DNA of 64,000 bases from Certhia americana (taxonomy: Eukaryota > Chordata > Aves > Passeriformes > Certhiidae). The translations under genes and the position numbers were made by a program. Shown here piece by piece: positions 14,520-27,000 of this stretch. Every line of letters begins with the position of its first letter. The first letter of the stretch is position 1. The notes below the pieces were generated by a model that saw only the letters and a list, made by a program, of their open reading frames with translations, did not search any database and had not been told where the DNA came from. The stretch is taken from the NCBI GenBank assembly GCA_018697195.1, contig CM031866.1, positions 5,157,418 to 5,221,417 on the forward strand, written 5' to 3'.

Positions 14520-14745
14520 TTTTCCAGGGTATTACCACTAGCACTGTAAATGGGGACATATGTAACCGAGCCAGCCCTGCTGACAGCAAAGAGAACACCC
14601 ATCTCTCCCAAAGGGGCATAATTATAAAAGGCTGCAGGTTATCGATGGATCAGTGGGTTAATACTGGGATATCCGCATGAAGCCATGTAATTTAATCTGA
14701 TCACAGTGAGTCCACGGGGAAGATAACCCAGGGAATCTGATGTAA
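14520..14745. promoter_or_regulatory. Candidate conserved non-coding element in intron 2
   Basis: The segment is free of recognisable repeats and dense in homeodomain-like and GATA-like words (cataattataaa, ttatcgatgg, gtaatttaatctgatc, agataaccca). Texture alone suggests a conserved enhancer-like element; no alignment was available. Confidence 0.25.
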
Positions 14746-17450
14746 AGACACCTTTCAGTAATGAACAGGCATCCCAGCCCTCGTGCTGGCAGCAGCACTC
14801 CTCGGAGCTCAGCGTTAATACTGTGCCTTTCTCAGCCCATGGGAGACTGTGACAGGAAGGAAAGGCTCACCAAATCACCCGTAGGAGGATGCATTTACTG
14901 AACAAAAGCATTACAGAATTCTGTCTTCAGGCTAAAAATATTACACACCTATAAAACTGCCTATACCAGCAAGGAGAAAAGCAATTCTCGCTTCTGTGCC
15001 CACGTGGGGGTGGACAAACTCACCAGGCAGCTGATGGGTATGGAGTGGGCACAGAGTAAATACAACAGATAGGAGTCAGCTACAATCCACTACAAAAGAC
15101 CACATAAAACAGGCTTTAAAAGGAAAAAGGGTAAGGAACGCACAAGGTTGGCAGAGCCTTAGGTGGTGAGCTCAGAGAAGCATGTTCCAGCAAGAAGGGC
15201 TAATGTGAATAAAGTACCCATGTTGATTACAGACCACAGATAAGCACAAAAGGAAGGAGAGTGGCCATGTGGGAAATGCTGTGAGGAGTGAAAGGATGGG
15301 CAGAGCCCATCAGACCTCTCAGGTGGGTCCCTCCAATTGATACACAACAGCCTCAAAAGGCAGATAATATGACTTGTATGTATAAACATGCAATTATTCC
15401 ACTTCCTGTGGTTTAGAAATGTAGGTTTAGACACACATGTCAAGAAATTTGAGAGCTTTGGAAAGGGTAAGACTGATCAAAATACATTCAACCTCCACCT
15501 AAGAGACTTTTCATCAGGTAGAGACAAAACCAGCAAACCTCAAACATACAAAATGTTGACTCAAACTCTGATTTCAGCAGCTTATGCTGATAACTTGCGA
15601 TTAACTCACCAGCACAGATACTAACTCTCAGATTTAATTCTTGTCAGTCGAGAAATGTTTCTGCTTCTCCCAAAGCACAATGGCTGCTATCATTTTGACT
15701 GACGTAAGCTACCATAAATTATTTTTCAAATGGACAAATTTATCCCTGGAGACAGCAAGATTCCAATTAGGGCATTTTTGTCTTCCTCTGCAGCAAATCT
15801 TGAGCTGGTGCTTAAAGCAAGAGAGAGAGCACCAGAAGCAAGAGTGAGCTTTCTCTCTGTCATCACAAAACAAAAAGTGCTTCTACACATTTGATGCAAA
15901 ATAACCCCACATTAATACAAAGGTCAAAGCCAGTAGCTGCAAGGCAGGGTCCTGTCCCTCTTACAGGGTTAGTTATGGCAGATGTGTTAAGAACACACCA
16001 TTCTGTTGAGCTGTCCTCTTACACCAAGGGTAAGAGCTGGAACAACCATATGATAAATTCAAAATACACACAGAAAAGGCCAAAAATAGTTAAGACAGAA
16101 GAAAGCAGCTGAACAGACACATCCAGCAGAGCTGAGTTATTTATTTTTCCATTCCTCTGCCCTGTCATGAAACAGGCCAAGGATAGCTCTATGCCCCAGA
16201 GGATGCTGTGCTCAGATACACCCTTGCCCACCAATAACTCAGGAGCACTCAGCACATACTTCTTGACTCAAGACTTGTCCCTTGTGGGCTTTCCTTTAAG
16301 CCATTCTTCACATTACTGCAACTCAGTGAGGAGCTCCAAGTCATGGGTCCTGAACATGTGGGGTATGTCCCCACGATGGCAAACACAGAGACAGCTTCAA
16401 CAAACGTTAAGAGAAACTCTGTAATGCATCAATGCTCAGCACAGCATTCTTCTGAATGAGCCTCACAATCTGGCAGGGCTCCTTCCAACATCAATATCAA
16501 TTTCCTCCATCAACAGGAGATAGAATAATAGCAACTTCCTCTGTTTAATACAACCCTTAATTGTCCCAGACCAAACACTGGCTCCCAGAGGCTATTCAAT
16601 CTGCTCTACAGGTAACTGTGTCCCAGACAAGATGCAAGAACTTCTATCAGCAAATGTTAAATGCTGCAGGAAGGCCAGAAGATGTGTCTCAGGACTGCTA
16701 AAAACATTAACTAACCACATCCCTGCACTGGCTCTAATGGAACTCACAAAGCACTGCTGGGAGCAGCACAGGCACTCCAGTAACCAGAATCACTTGCAAG
16801 CTCCTGCCTATCTGAGAGGCAACAAATCCACAGAACCACTGTCAGATGAGGGTTTTTTTCCCTCATCCGTTTTCTGTATCAGCTCCACGATGCCTCTGAT
16901 CCCCCTCCTAATGATAATGTCCTCACTGATTTCAAGAGAACTCAGCAAGACTGAGCAGAAAAAGAACTAAAAAAGGAAATGCCAAATGAGTCATTAGTGG
17001 GTGGAGAAAAGAACCGTATAGTAAGTAGTCTTCAACTTTTACTCCCTTAAAATAAACAGTGCCACAAATTGAAGGAATCCTTTGACACTAGTGAAGATGA
17101 AGCAGTAACAAGCCCCACCCAATCTGTAGGAATGATGAATTCCTCCACTCAAAGGGGTTACTTAAGCCAGATGCCAGTAAGCACACAGGTAAAATTAATC
17201 TGCTTGTTTGGAAACCTCTAGATGGGAATTTCAATATTAAATGCAAGCTCAGACTCAGGCAGAAGCAAGCAAACCAGCACCAAACTAGAACATTTTCCCC
17301 AATTTCAAATAGGTAAGAAAATTCCTTTACTTTTTCAATCTTTTGGCTGCTACTGCAAGTCTTTGAGTCAAGCAGGTGCTCAGATGCTAAAACAGGAGGA
17401 ATTTCTTCCCTATTATTAGGTTTCACTTGACCAGCAACCTGTTCAAGTGA

Positions 17451-17530
17451 AAGGTGTCCCTACCCATGGCAGGGGTAGGAGCTGGATGATCTTTTGAGGT
17501 CCCTTCCAACCCAAAATGTTCTATCACTCT
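17451..17530 (+). mobile_element. CR1 LINE tail fragment
   Basis: The segment reads as a CR1 3' end in forward orientation: ctacccatggcaggggtagg, gctggatgatcttttgaggt, cccttccaacccaaaatgtt, then ctatcactctga in place of the usual ATTCTATG-type end. Only the last 80 or so bases are recognisable. Confidence 0.85.
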
Positions 17531-20500
17531 GATTAACCAGAGCAGGCATGGGGCCATGATCTTTCTAACCCTGCTACAGCACAAATATGTTTCCTTTGGA
17601 ACGTACTTTGGTGTGTACTTTCACACACTCATCTCTTTGATTCATTTTGCCCTGGGTTACCAAAACACAGCCCTTTTTCCTAGGCCTGGTTACTACAGCA
17701 ACAGAATCTTTTTGAGTTTTGGAGCAACACATTGCAGGCACCAAAAAAATCTTCCACTAGTTCAAGAAACATGAAGCTGCAAGTCAGCAGCCCATGCAGA
17801 GAAATATTCCTGTAGTATCTCACCCCTGCCTCTCTAATTAAGAAACTCTAAGAATCCCCATCTCCTTGGCACAGCACAAGCCTGAGCAACCTCTGACTTC
17901 AAAGGATGCACAACAGAGGTGCACTGCCCACAACCTCCTGTGTTCCTGTCACTGCACAGAAACCACAGGAGAAATCTGATGGGCTTCATAGCCACAAGAA
18001 TATTACACTCCACAGATGCTATTAGTTCCACTAATGATTAAAGCCAAAGCAGCACTTTAAACTCCATATGGTAGGTATCACATCTGCATTCTTCTACACA
18101 CACATGAGTATTAAAACACAAAAAAGAAGGTCTGGAGGGATGTTCTCGGGGTTTGGAGTTTTTTTTAAATAACCAGAGAAGCTGTCCTGTATTGTTGTTT
18201 GACTGCAAAGTGACTGGATTAGATATTATATTATTACTCCACCTAACTTTTATACAACTCAGAAGGAGGGAAAAAAAACCCTCTTGATGCATACAGTTAT
18301 TTCTATCTAATTCACTGCCTTGGGACACAAGAGTTTTTATTGCAGAGGTGAACAACGATTAGTCCTTAGCTGTCAGGTTGAGAGACTGCTTCTAACCCTC
18401 TGCTACAGCCCAGCCTAATGCAGCACACATGGACTGAACATAAACAATACACTAAGGACAGCACAAACTGGTCAATCTGATCATTTCTCAGCAGCAGCCA
18501 GTCATTCTATAAAGTTCAGCCAGACTATTATCACTGTTATTAATTAGTTCCTATCCTGAGAGAACGATCTATGCCAGATTTGCCCCTAATTTCAACTAAG
18601 GGAACTTACCCAAAAACATTTCATCTGGTCACACACGGCCCCCCCTGAGTGAGTGTGCTATTATGAGAAAGCAAACTGATATAAATATAGCACAGTGACA
18701 GTATCCACTCTGCAGTTATTTCCTCTGCGAAACAGAGCAGAATGAAGTGGGTAAGCTGCTCAGCCAGCTTTCTTCTAAGGCCACTGAAAACTGCATTGAT
18801 GACATCAACAAAAATAATCAGTTAAAGACAAATCTGAGCAAATAATTCTCGAGCAACATTTAAACTGAGCAATCTGACCTCCTCTCAAGTATCTACCTAC
18901 ATAAGATGACACATCCACTTGTTTCTTCTCCATTTCTATTCATTCATGGAATAGATTTTTTTCCTGGTAGCTTTTATTTTCACTAGCCAAATTGATTGCA
19001 AGTTGATAGATGAATTAATCATCCAATATCTGAAACCCTACTTGTGATGGATAGGCTAGGACAGGGAAGAAATTAAACTTCATTGCTGGTTGAGTGTGCA
19101 TACACAGGCAATCCTCTGTAATCCACAATTCAGATGTAGAAATTCAGGTTATGATTTCCATAGCTAAAGCCAGAAAGTAAACAACCTCAAAATGCTTGGG
19201 ATTTTGTGGTGGGTTTTTCTGGTGTTGTTTTTTTTCCTTGTTTGTTTTTAAACTCCACATGTAGTAACAAATATGGTTAGACAACATCCTTATCTCTGCA
19301 GAAAACATAAAAAAGTAGCATATAGTAAGCAGAAATAATTTTCTGGAAGTATTTTCCCAGCTACAGCTGAACTGCCAACTTTAAACACGTTATTTTAGCA
19401 TACAAGATGAATGTAGCTCAGGAAGAAGAATCACTCTTCCTAATCCTCCTCTCATGCAGCCTCCTCCAGCCTGTTCTCAAGACATGAAGCATTGCTTAAA
19501 AAATGCCCACGGAACAGACTGAAAGAAGTTGCTGCTCCTCTATATAGTTATTTATAATAGATAATCTTAGAATCACTCTTAATTCCAGCTCATCATTTAT
19601 GGTGTTGGCACAGTTGCTCCAGTGAATTCAGTCTCATTATTCACCTTGGGGTTGTACATTATCTTGTATTTTATACATCATCCTTCTTTGTCCAGTGGAT
19701 CCCTCACAAACACTTACAGAACCAAGGGAAGATGAATAATGACCCAAGGACAAAGCTAAATGCTGCAATACTATGATTTTATGGCCAGCTACAGAAAAGC
19801 AGGGACATGTTTTGAATACACAGATGAAGCTCTAAGTGAAGCAGCAATACACCCATGAATGCCACACTATGTAGTGACTTTCCACCAGGCTTCTGCACTA
19901 TCCCAAAACATCAAACAGCACTTGGAAAGGCAGCAGGACCACTCAGCTTTGCAGTCAATGGCCACACTCGGCTTGGAAACCTGATAAAAATGTCTCTGGA
20001 AAAAAACCCAAACAGGAACAGGATCACCCATTCAGCTGAAAGTCACACCCAGGTGGGGATGATGGGACAAGTGCTTGCTTTTGGTTACCAGGATATTACT
20101 AACAAGTGCAGAAGGATCTCATTAATGGCAGCACACACTCCAGTGATTTGTTCCATTGGAACATCTTACCTAGTGACAAGGTCTGCACAAAGAGGAGTGG
20201 GCCAAGCTGGTACATTTTTTCAAAGAAAACTTCACCAACGATATCCTCTTTAAATCTGCTGGGAAGGGAATCCACAGCTGAAACCCATAAGCACTTTACC
20301 CCAATAACTGAGATGCTTCACTGGGGAATCAAAGGCAAATTTCACAGCGAAAACATCAGAAAGAATTTTGCAACATGATCACCAGACTTCAGGCTCACTG
20401 CACCTCAAAATAGACCTCACCAGCTTCCACATCCTGTTCTGTTACAGGGATCACATTATCAAGGGTCCTGCCACAGCATCCTGGGTCACAGCACCTACTC

Positions 20501-21006
20501 TGTAACTGGCACTTCCTTGCTAAAATGTGACACTGGTAGTGACAACACGTGTGTCCTCTCAGTCTCCTTAGACTACAGTGATCACACAGACACATGCTCT
20601 GGAACAGGAAGAGAACTAGGGTATCATGTGGGAAAAAAAAAAAAATCCCAAAATAAAAAAAACAATCATCATCACACACACCACTTGAAAATTCTTCAGC
20701 TAAATCTGAGCCATAAGCCATCAAAATAAGAATTTAAAGCACTCTGGGCAAACACAAAAGAAGGAATGAGCATCTGCCCAATTATCATGGCTGTCAACCT
20801 TTACCACTGCTACGATATAAAGCAAAAACTACTGCGTTTCCCTGCTGCTTGATGTAGAGACCCATGCCAAGTTACTTCCACAAGCACAGCAGCACATGGA
20901 GAAGAGGCCTTGAGGCATCCCTTCCACTGGCATCCAACAGGGAACAAGAGCCAGATGCCAGCCCACAAAGAAAACCTTCAGTGAGAAGAAGTTCAGAGAG
21001 CCTTAC

Positions 21007-21472
21007 CTATGTACAGGGAGGAATCTTTCCGCCTCACGTGGTCATCGATGTAGGAAACTCCCAGGGGCTGGACAGGGGTAGCACCAATGCCCAGGAGGAC
21101 CTGTGCCCCGATGAGCAGCAAGTACATCATGTTGGTAGCAGTCCTATTCCTGCAGATAAGGTCCGGGTCTGGTCCCTCATCGCTGGTGGACCCGTTGACA
21201 GCACACACATCCCTCCCTTCAGCTCCCCAGCGTATTTCTCCCGATTCATATTCATACTGGTGGGTCAGAAATTCAGGCAACGCAGAAAGGAGGGCACCCA
21301 AGGCCATGACTATCCCTCCACATCCTATCAAGCGTGGCCGGTGTCCTCGGGCTCCGAAGTAGCTCACGAAGAGGATGAGGGCCAGGTTGCCAATCTCGAA
21401 GCTGCTGGCAATGACACCCACGTCAGCGCTCTGGAGGTTGAATCGCCGCTCCAAGGTGGTTAAAACACTCAC
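21007..21472 (-). CDS. SLCO3A1: SLCO3A1 coding exon 2 (membrane segments 1-4 region of OATP-D)
   Basis: This exon encodes residues 60-214 plus the first base of codon 215. It starts VSVLTTLERRFNLQSADVGV and ends RRKDSSLYI. It completes membrane segment 1, then has hydrophobic stretches at about 77-99 (VGVIASSFEIGNLALILFVSYFG), 107-128 and 174-199 (MMYLLLIGAQVLLGIG to QPLGVS). The extracellular loop has N-glycosylation sequons at N152 (NGS) and N168 (NRT) and cysteines at 149 and 166. Apart from a few loop substitutions it is nearly identical to the human protein as I recall it. The acceptor is TTGTAG before 21472 and the donor is ATAG/GTAAGG (GT at 21006-21005), phase 1. Reading past the donor gives a stop after three more codons. 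The OATP signature in later exons is outside this window. The exon length is 466 bases, so skipping it would shift the frame. Confidence 0.97.
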
Positions 21473-22194
21473 CTACAACAGAGAAATCCAGGGAAAATTA
21501 CATTCCATGCCTTCCATTCTCCCCATACGTACTGCTAAAGTGTAAATTTCCTTGACTTTTCCTTGGAGCTGAAACCATACCCCATCAAGGACATCCAAAT
21601 CACAGTACAGTAGCTGACCTTCAAGCACGACCTGACTGTTCAAATACAGCCACACCAGAAGGTCCTAATACCAAGTGACATTTCACAGTCTACCACCTGT
21701 CCCAGCACATGTCACTTCCGAATTCCTGTGCCCATCAGTGTGTATTTTGGATGCCTGCAGACGCCCATGATTCCATGATTCATTAGTCTGTCTTTGGGCT
21801 CCCTTTCTATTTGAAGGCACAACCTTCACGGTGCACTGTCCCACAGAACCAAGGCACAAACCACACTGAGCTTCACATCCTGCCAGGCACCCAACCTTTC
21901 CCTTGGAATGAACTGCAGTTAGGGAGCAGCAGAAAACCCTGCAGATTCTTTGCTTGCACACCAGCACAAGGCCATCGAGCCACTCAGTGACAGTGATGTA
22001 CAAACAGGCAGTTTAGCTGGCACTGAATGCTTTTACTCAAGTATATAAATAAAATGCTGATCAAAGGGTTTAAACTGTTTGTGGATTAGTTAATGACTGG
22101 GATCGTCACAGAGTATTTTTGAGAAGACAGGCCAATTAAGGTTTACATAGAAGATTTAAATCCACCATGAAGAAGGGATGATTTAACAAATTGT

Positions 22195-22540
22195 GGGTAT
22201 TTAACACTAGGAAGTGAGGAGCACATGAACAGTCTTCAAATATTTAACATTGCTGCAAAAAGGAATGGCATGTTCTTTGAATTCAAAATGGATGGGACAA
22301 GAAGTGACAAGTCAAAACTGCAGCAGAGATGATCCAGGTTAGATGCAAGGTGGGCAGAAACCAGATTTTACTGATGGGGATTGCGAGGCACTGAAATATG
22401 CTGCCTGGAAAGGCTGCAGAGGTCTTTAACAGAGCACAGACCAATATCTGTCAGGAAAGACACAGGTATGACTGATCTTGCCATGGGGCAGGAAAATGAG
22501 TAAGATCATCTCTTGAGAACTCTTCCAATCTTGATTACAT
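22195..22540 (+). mobile_element. Old, diverged CR1-like LINE fragment
   Basis: Blocks in order resemble the 3' part of ancient amniote CR1: gtgacaagtcaaaactgcag, aggttagatgcaagg, gattttactgatgggga, gcgaggcactgaaat, gctgcctggaaaggctgcag, then a decayed end with gaactcttccaatcttgatt. The blocks are spaced as in CR1, but substitutions are many, so this is an old insertion. It begins about 720 bases into intron 1 from the exon 2 acceptor, antisense to SLCO3A1. Confidence 0.65.
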
Positions 22541-23684
22541 GCTGCAGTGAAACACAATGTGGATTTTCTGCAACAGTCACAGCACTGATCAGAGCACGAA
22601 GGCTGAGCCATTAAGCACCTCACTTGCTGCCAGCCCTGCTCAAGAGAGAAAACAGGGTATTCTCCTTTCTATGGCAGTGTTCCTCTTCTACAGTAAAAAA
22701 GCAACAAAAGAAATCTTGTACGTGTCACAGAAATGCCAAAATCTTTTACCTTGTATATAAAACTATCTAGTTTTTCAGACTGCAAGAGATGAAGGTATTT
22801 AAAGTTGTCCTAAAAGAGGCAGGTTTCTCTATTCCAAAAAAAAAAATTGTGATAAAGACCTCAGAGCAGAAGGTAGCCCCTGGATAGAATAAAAATAGCC
22901 TCCCACTGGAGGCATTGAAAATCTTTGCTGATAAACCTCACGAAGCAGGAGCCAGCCTGACCGACTTTAAAGTATTCTGACAGCAGTTCTTCTCTGGGGG
23001 CAGTTTGCCTCTGCTAGGGTACACCAGGGCACAGTTGGACAAAGACAGCCCCATCAGCAACAAAAATGGAAAATGGAAACAACCCACTTCTGCTGCTCTG
23101 CATAAGCAAAAGCTCACAAACCTGACAGTGGTAAGTGTCCAAATCAGATCTCTAAAACTGTACTGTGTTCATGTTTTCTGAAAATTCAACCTTCTTCTCA
23201 TACAGGCAACTATCATTTTATACTACCACCAATGTAACCTTCCCCTACTAAAGAGCAAAGAGCTAGGAAGGCAAGGAGAAAGAGACCTAAAAAACAAGTC
23301 CTATGAATAAAGGCAGTGCAAGAGCAGCAATTCTTCCCATGCCAAAGCCAGGTGTGCGTGTCAGAGGAGATCACCACTTTGCCTGCAACACCAGGTGCAG
23401 GTCCCTGTTGGGATGGAACAGCTCTGTGACTCACGAGGGACAGCAGTGTCCTCTGTGTGAGGGCACAGCACAGCCTGTCCCTGCTCCAGCAGCCTTGCCC
23501 AGCAGTGCTGGAGCTCACAGGGACACTGCTGCTCTCAGCCCGCTGTGGGAGCTGAGCAGGAGAGCACAGACACTGCTAGAAAACATTATGCTGGTGTTTT
23601 CAGAGCAAGGAACATCAAGGAGGGGGGATACAGACAGCATCCCATAGCCACAGGCAGATCCACCAGGCAGACAAAGGAGAGAGA

Positions 23685-23760
23685 ACCACAGAATGGTTTG
23701 GATTGGAAAGGAGCTTAAAGATCATCTATAGTTCCAAACCTTCCACCATGGATCCATGGT
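23685..23760 (-). mobile_element. CR1 LINE 3'-terminal fragment
   Basis: Starts accacagaatggtttggatt, continues ggaaaggagcttaaagatca and tctatagttccaaaccttcc. This is the reverse complement of the CR1 3' terminus. Similarity fades after about 75 bases, so only the extreme 3' end survives or can be recognised. Confidence 0.85.
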
Positions 23761-23924
23761 TTTACTGCAAGGTTGATCTAATGGCACTGGCTCTGGGGTC
23801 CTGTGAACACCAATTTTAACAGAGTGGGGAATCTCTTCAAGATCAATATATAGCTCTGAGCATGCAAAATTATGTCTGTGGTGCTCACAGCTGAGCTGTA
23901 CCTAGATGGGAAATTCATGATTAC

Positions 23925-24085
23925 TCATTACAGCTGTGTAAACTGAGGTAGAGAGCCAACTATTAATGAGACAAGTGCAGTCAACAAAATTAATTTCTAA
24001 TGGAATAATTTAGGCTGGAAGACTGAAAGCCAACAGAAGTGATTTCCCAAGGCTAACTGGTATTAACCAGCTTTGGAAGTCTCCC
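23925..24085 (-). repeat. Possible MIR-like relic
   Basis: The + strand reads cattacagctgtgtaaactg then aggtagagagcc and, about 90 bases on, gatttcccaaggctaactgg. These are successive blocks of the reverse-complemented MIR core, separated by what may be an insertion. Confidence 0.35.
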
Positions 24086-27000
24086 ATATTTCAACCTGGC
24101 TGCCAAATTTTAGGTTTTTACCATAGATATATATATGCAAGTGGCTAGAAAGAAGGATGGTGTTTAGACACATGTGGGTGCCAGGTCTCAGAAAGGTCAG
24201 ATTTTTGACAGCTGGATGTCACATACAAAAAAATGCACCACTTCCAGGTGCAATTCACAGTGACAGAGACAGTAAATCGGTGACAAACCAGGGAACCAGA
24301 GTCCCGATTCACATTCCATTCTTATTTCAGGGGGACTTCAGCCATTCTTTTCCTTTTTACAAAAGCTAACCCACTCACAGCAGGGAAAGAGAGTCTCACC
24401 ACCCCCTAATACTTCCTTGCTTTACTTTGGGGAAAAGACTGAAACAAAAGCAGGAGGAGGATAACAACACCAGGCAAATTCCAACCCTCCTGATAAAAGC
24501 TGGCAGTTCTCCTTATTCCCCTGGCCAGACCACACTGCATTTCCCAGTTTGCTCCTTCTGGCTGTAGCACTGCTACCCAGTGCTACCAGCTCTGCCTTTG
24601 CTAACTGGGTTATGAGGAGTGGAGGGTATGGTGAAAGAAGAAATCCATCATACCAGCCTTGAGCATCCAGAAGAAAATAGCATCCAAGTACAAAATGCTG
24701 AGACCAGCATCAGCAGAGTAGCCTCCAAAACTGACAGTCACAGTGAGGGAAAAAAAAAAAATCCCAGAATAAAAATAGGGCTGGGAAATAAACTGTCAAC
24801 ATGCAGATTCTCAGCCAGAGAACAACAGGAACACAACTGCATTTTATCCAGAGTGGCAGCAGCCCAGACAGTACAGCCCAAACTCTTACTATGACATTGG
24901 CTGTGACCTTACAAAAATCAACTACAAAATCAGCATTAGAATAGCAGAGATGTTACCTGCATTTATGCAATAGAAACCCTTCCGCATGGCTAAAATCACT
25001 CTCCTACCCTCCATGCTCCACTTTTGTGGGACTTCCTGCATATAAGGTTTTAACGTGATTAAACTTGCAGTTTCCATGTGGGATGTTCCCAGTGCCCTTG
25101 TAACTATGGGATAAAAACACTATATTGCCTGTATTTTCTTTCACAATCCTGTACCCCAGTAGACCAACCATCACCACTCCCAGACACTAACTGTTACATC
25201 CAGAGTTACATAAAATGTTGTAAAAGACACCACGGGTCCCTGTAAAATACTGATGTCATGTGAAAAGGCTGTGGGGATTATAAAAAGTCCCTGTGTGCTG
25301 ATGCCAGGTTGATCACTCTAGAGCACAGCAGCCCACGTGGATGCTGTTTAAGAGCAGGGACGTGGGCCACGGGATGGTGCAGCAGCACAGCAGCTTCAGA
25401 TAGACAGCATCCTGCTAAAACACAGCAGGGAAACACCAGGAGCCCACAGCTGTGAAGCTGCTACTTCCTGACACCTGTCAACTTACACAGCTGTTTAGTC
25501 AGGGATGGAAAAAATTGACTAAGAGGGTATTTAGTTAAAAAAAGCTGCTAACCCAAGATCAAAACGGTTACCAGGAAGCAAAGACAGCACCCAGTAAAAC
25601 TCAGGCAGACAAGATAGAGCAGATCATGCAGTCTAACCCAAAAAAGTCACTGGGGTGAAACAACCCACAGGAGCAGAGCAGGCACAAGGACACAGGCACA
25701 TTCTAACTGTGGCACATGCCAGAGCTCAGGAAAATGGGAACAGCACTGAAACTACAGCTTCCTATAGCAGAGCGCCTGCCTGCCACCCTCATGTGCTCAT
25801 ATCTGTCCCTTAGCAGGTCACTGGGGCTCTGACCAGCCAGCTCCTTAACTGCAGCACTGTACTCAGCCTTCTGTCACACCAGCTTTGCTGCCTTCTTCCA
25901 TGAGTCCCAGTTCACCTACTCCTGACATCTACCACTCAGTTTTCGACAGCAGCTCCACTAAGATGTAGCTCTTAGATCAGCTGTGTGGCTGTTGTTACTC
26001 CACAAGTTCATGCTCCTCCAGATGGGTCTATACCACATCAGTCAACTGGACCACTGAAAACTAGACCAGTTTGGCCAACTGCACACCTTGCTCATGCAGA
26101 AAGCAGGCTGGGCAGCTAGGAAAGATCATGTAACCCAGACTTCTGGCTTTCTGTGAACACACTGCAACATACAATAACCAGAAGTGATTAAAACTTGTAG
26201 CATGCTTGCACTGTCTCCTCTTACTGAGCCAAGGCAGGCTGCACGCACACATTTAGATGACATCAAACAGGCCCAGGCTAAAGGGGCCTCCTAACGCCAC
26301 CCTAAAACACTCTGCAATGATTGAAAAAGGAAAATGTCTCATATAACGCACACAGTGATAAATGACCCACATCAAAAAAAACCCAGAAATCAATCACCAC
26401 CTTAAAATTTCCAGCCAAAGCAATTTGTATTGCAACTTTTTTAACTAAATCCAGGGAAGCTTGTGCAGTGTCATTGTGGACTTATTTCAATAATACATGC
26501 TCACATTCATCATTCTTGTCTGTCCCAAATCTACAGACCTCGGCCTTTCTGAACCAAGGTAAATTTGTTTTCTCTACAGGATGTTTATTTTATATTAGTG
26601 ATCAGCAAAAATACAATCCACAGACCTGCTTCACCCTATTGCCCCACTTTATCACTAAAAAATGAACTGAAGGCTGGGAGCACCATTATGGAGTCAGAGA
26701 CACAGTACATTGAAAATGAATAACATATTGTTCGTATCTCCAATGATCAAGTCATATTCACCCACAGAGTCTACAGTTAAGTTCATTGTATTAATAATAC
26801 CGGGTTATATATAGAAAACACATTGACTTTATGCCTGAAGGGCCTTTTCAAAAGGCTTCTTTTTAATGTAAAATACATTTTCTCAGTTATGTGGTAAGAG
26901 ATTGGACTTGAAGAGACATGTCTGCAGTGCTACAGGGTGTAAAATAATTGCCTGGCAACTACGTTCCCAAAGGAAAACAAACGCAAACCACCTCCCACAG

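Larger units (their letters stand above)
1..21006 (-). other. SLCO3A1: SLCO3A1 intron 2 (5' part only)
   Basis: The sequence downstream (on the minus strand) of the exon 2 donor is intronic up to the window edge. The next residues expected in the family (ILFTMLVFGPACG) are not found in any frame here, so exon 3 lies outside. The open frames in this stretch are short, overlap one another and resemble no protein I know. It contains two CR1 remnants, MIR-like relics and A-runs, listed separately. Confidence 0.85.

Noticed and set aside
20864..21463. 199-codon + strand open frame opposite exon 2
   Set aside because: It is the antisense shadow of SLCO3A1 exon 2, whose minus-strand product is a clear OATP-D segment.
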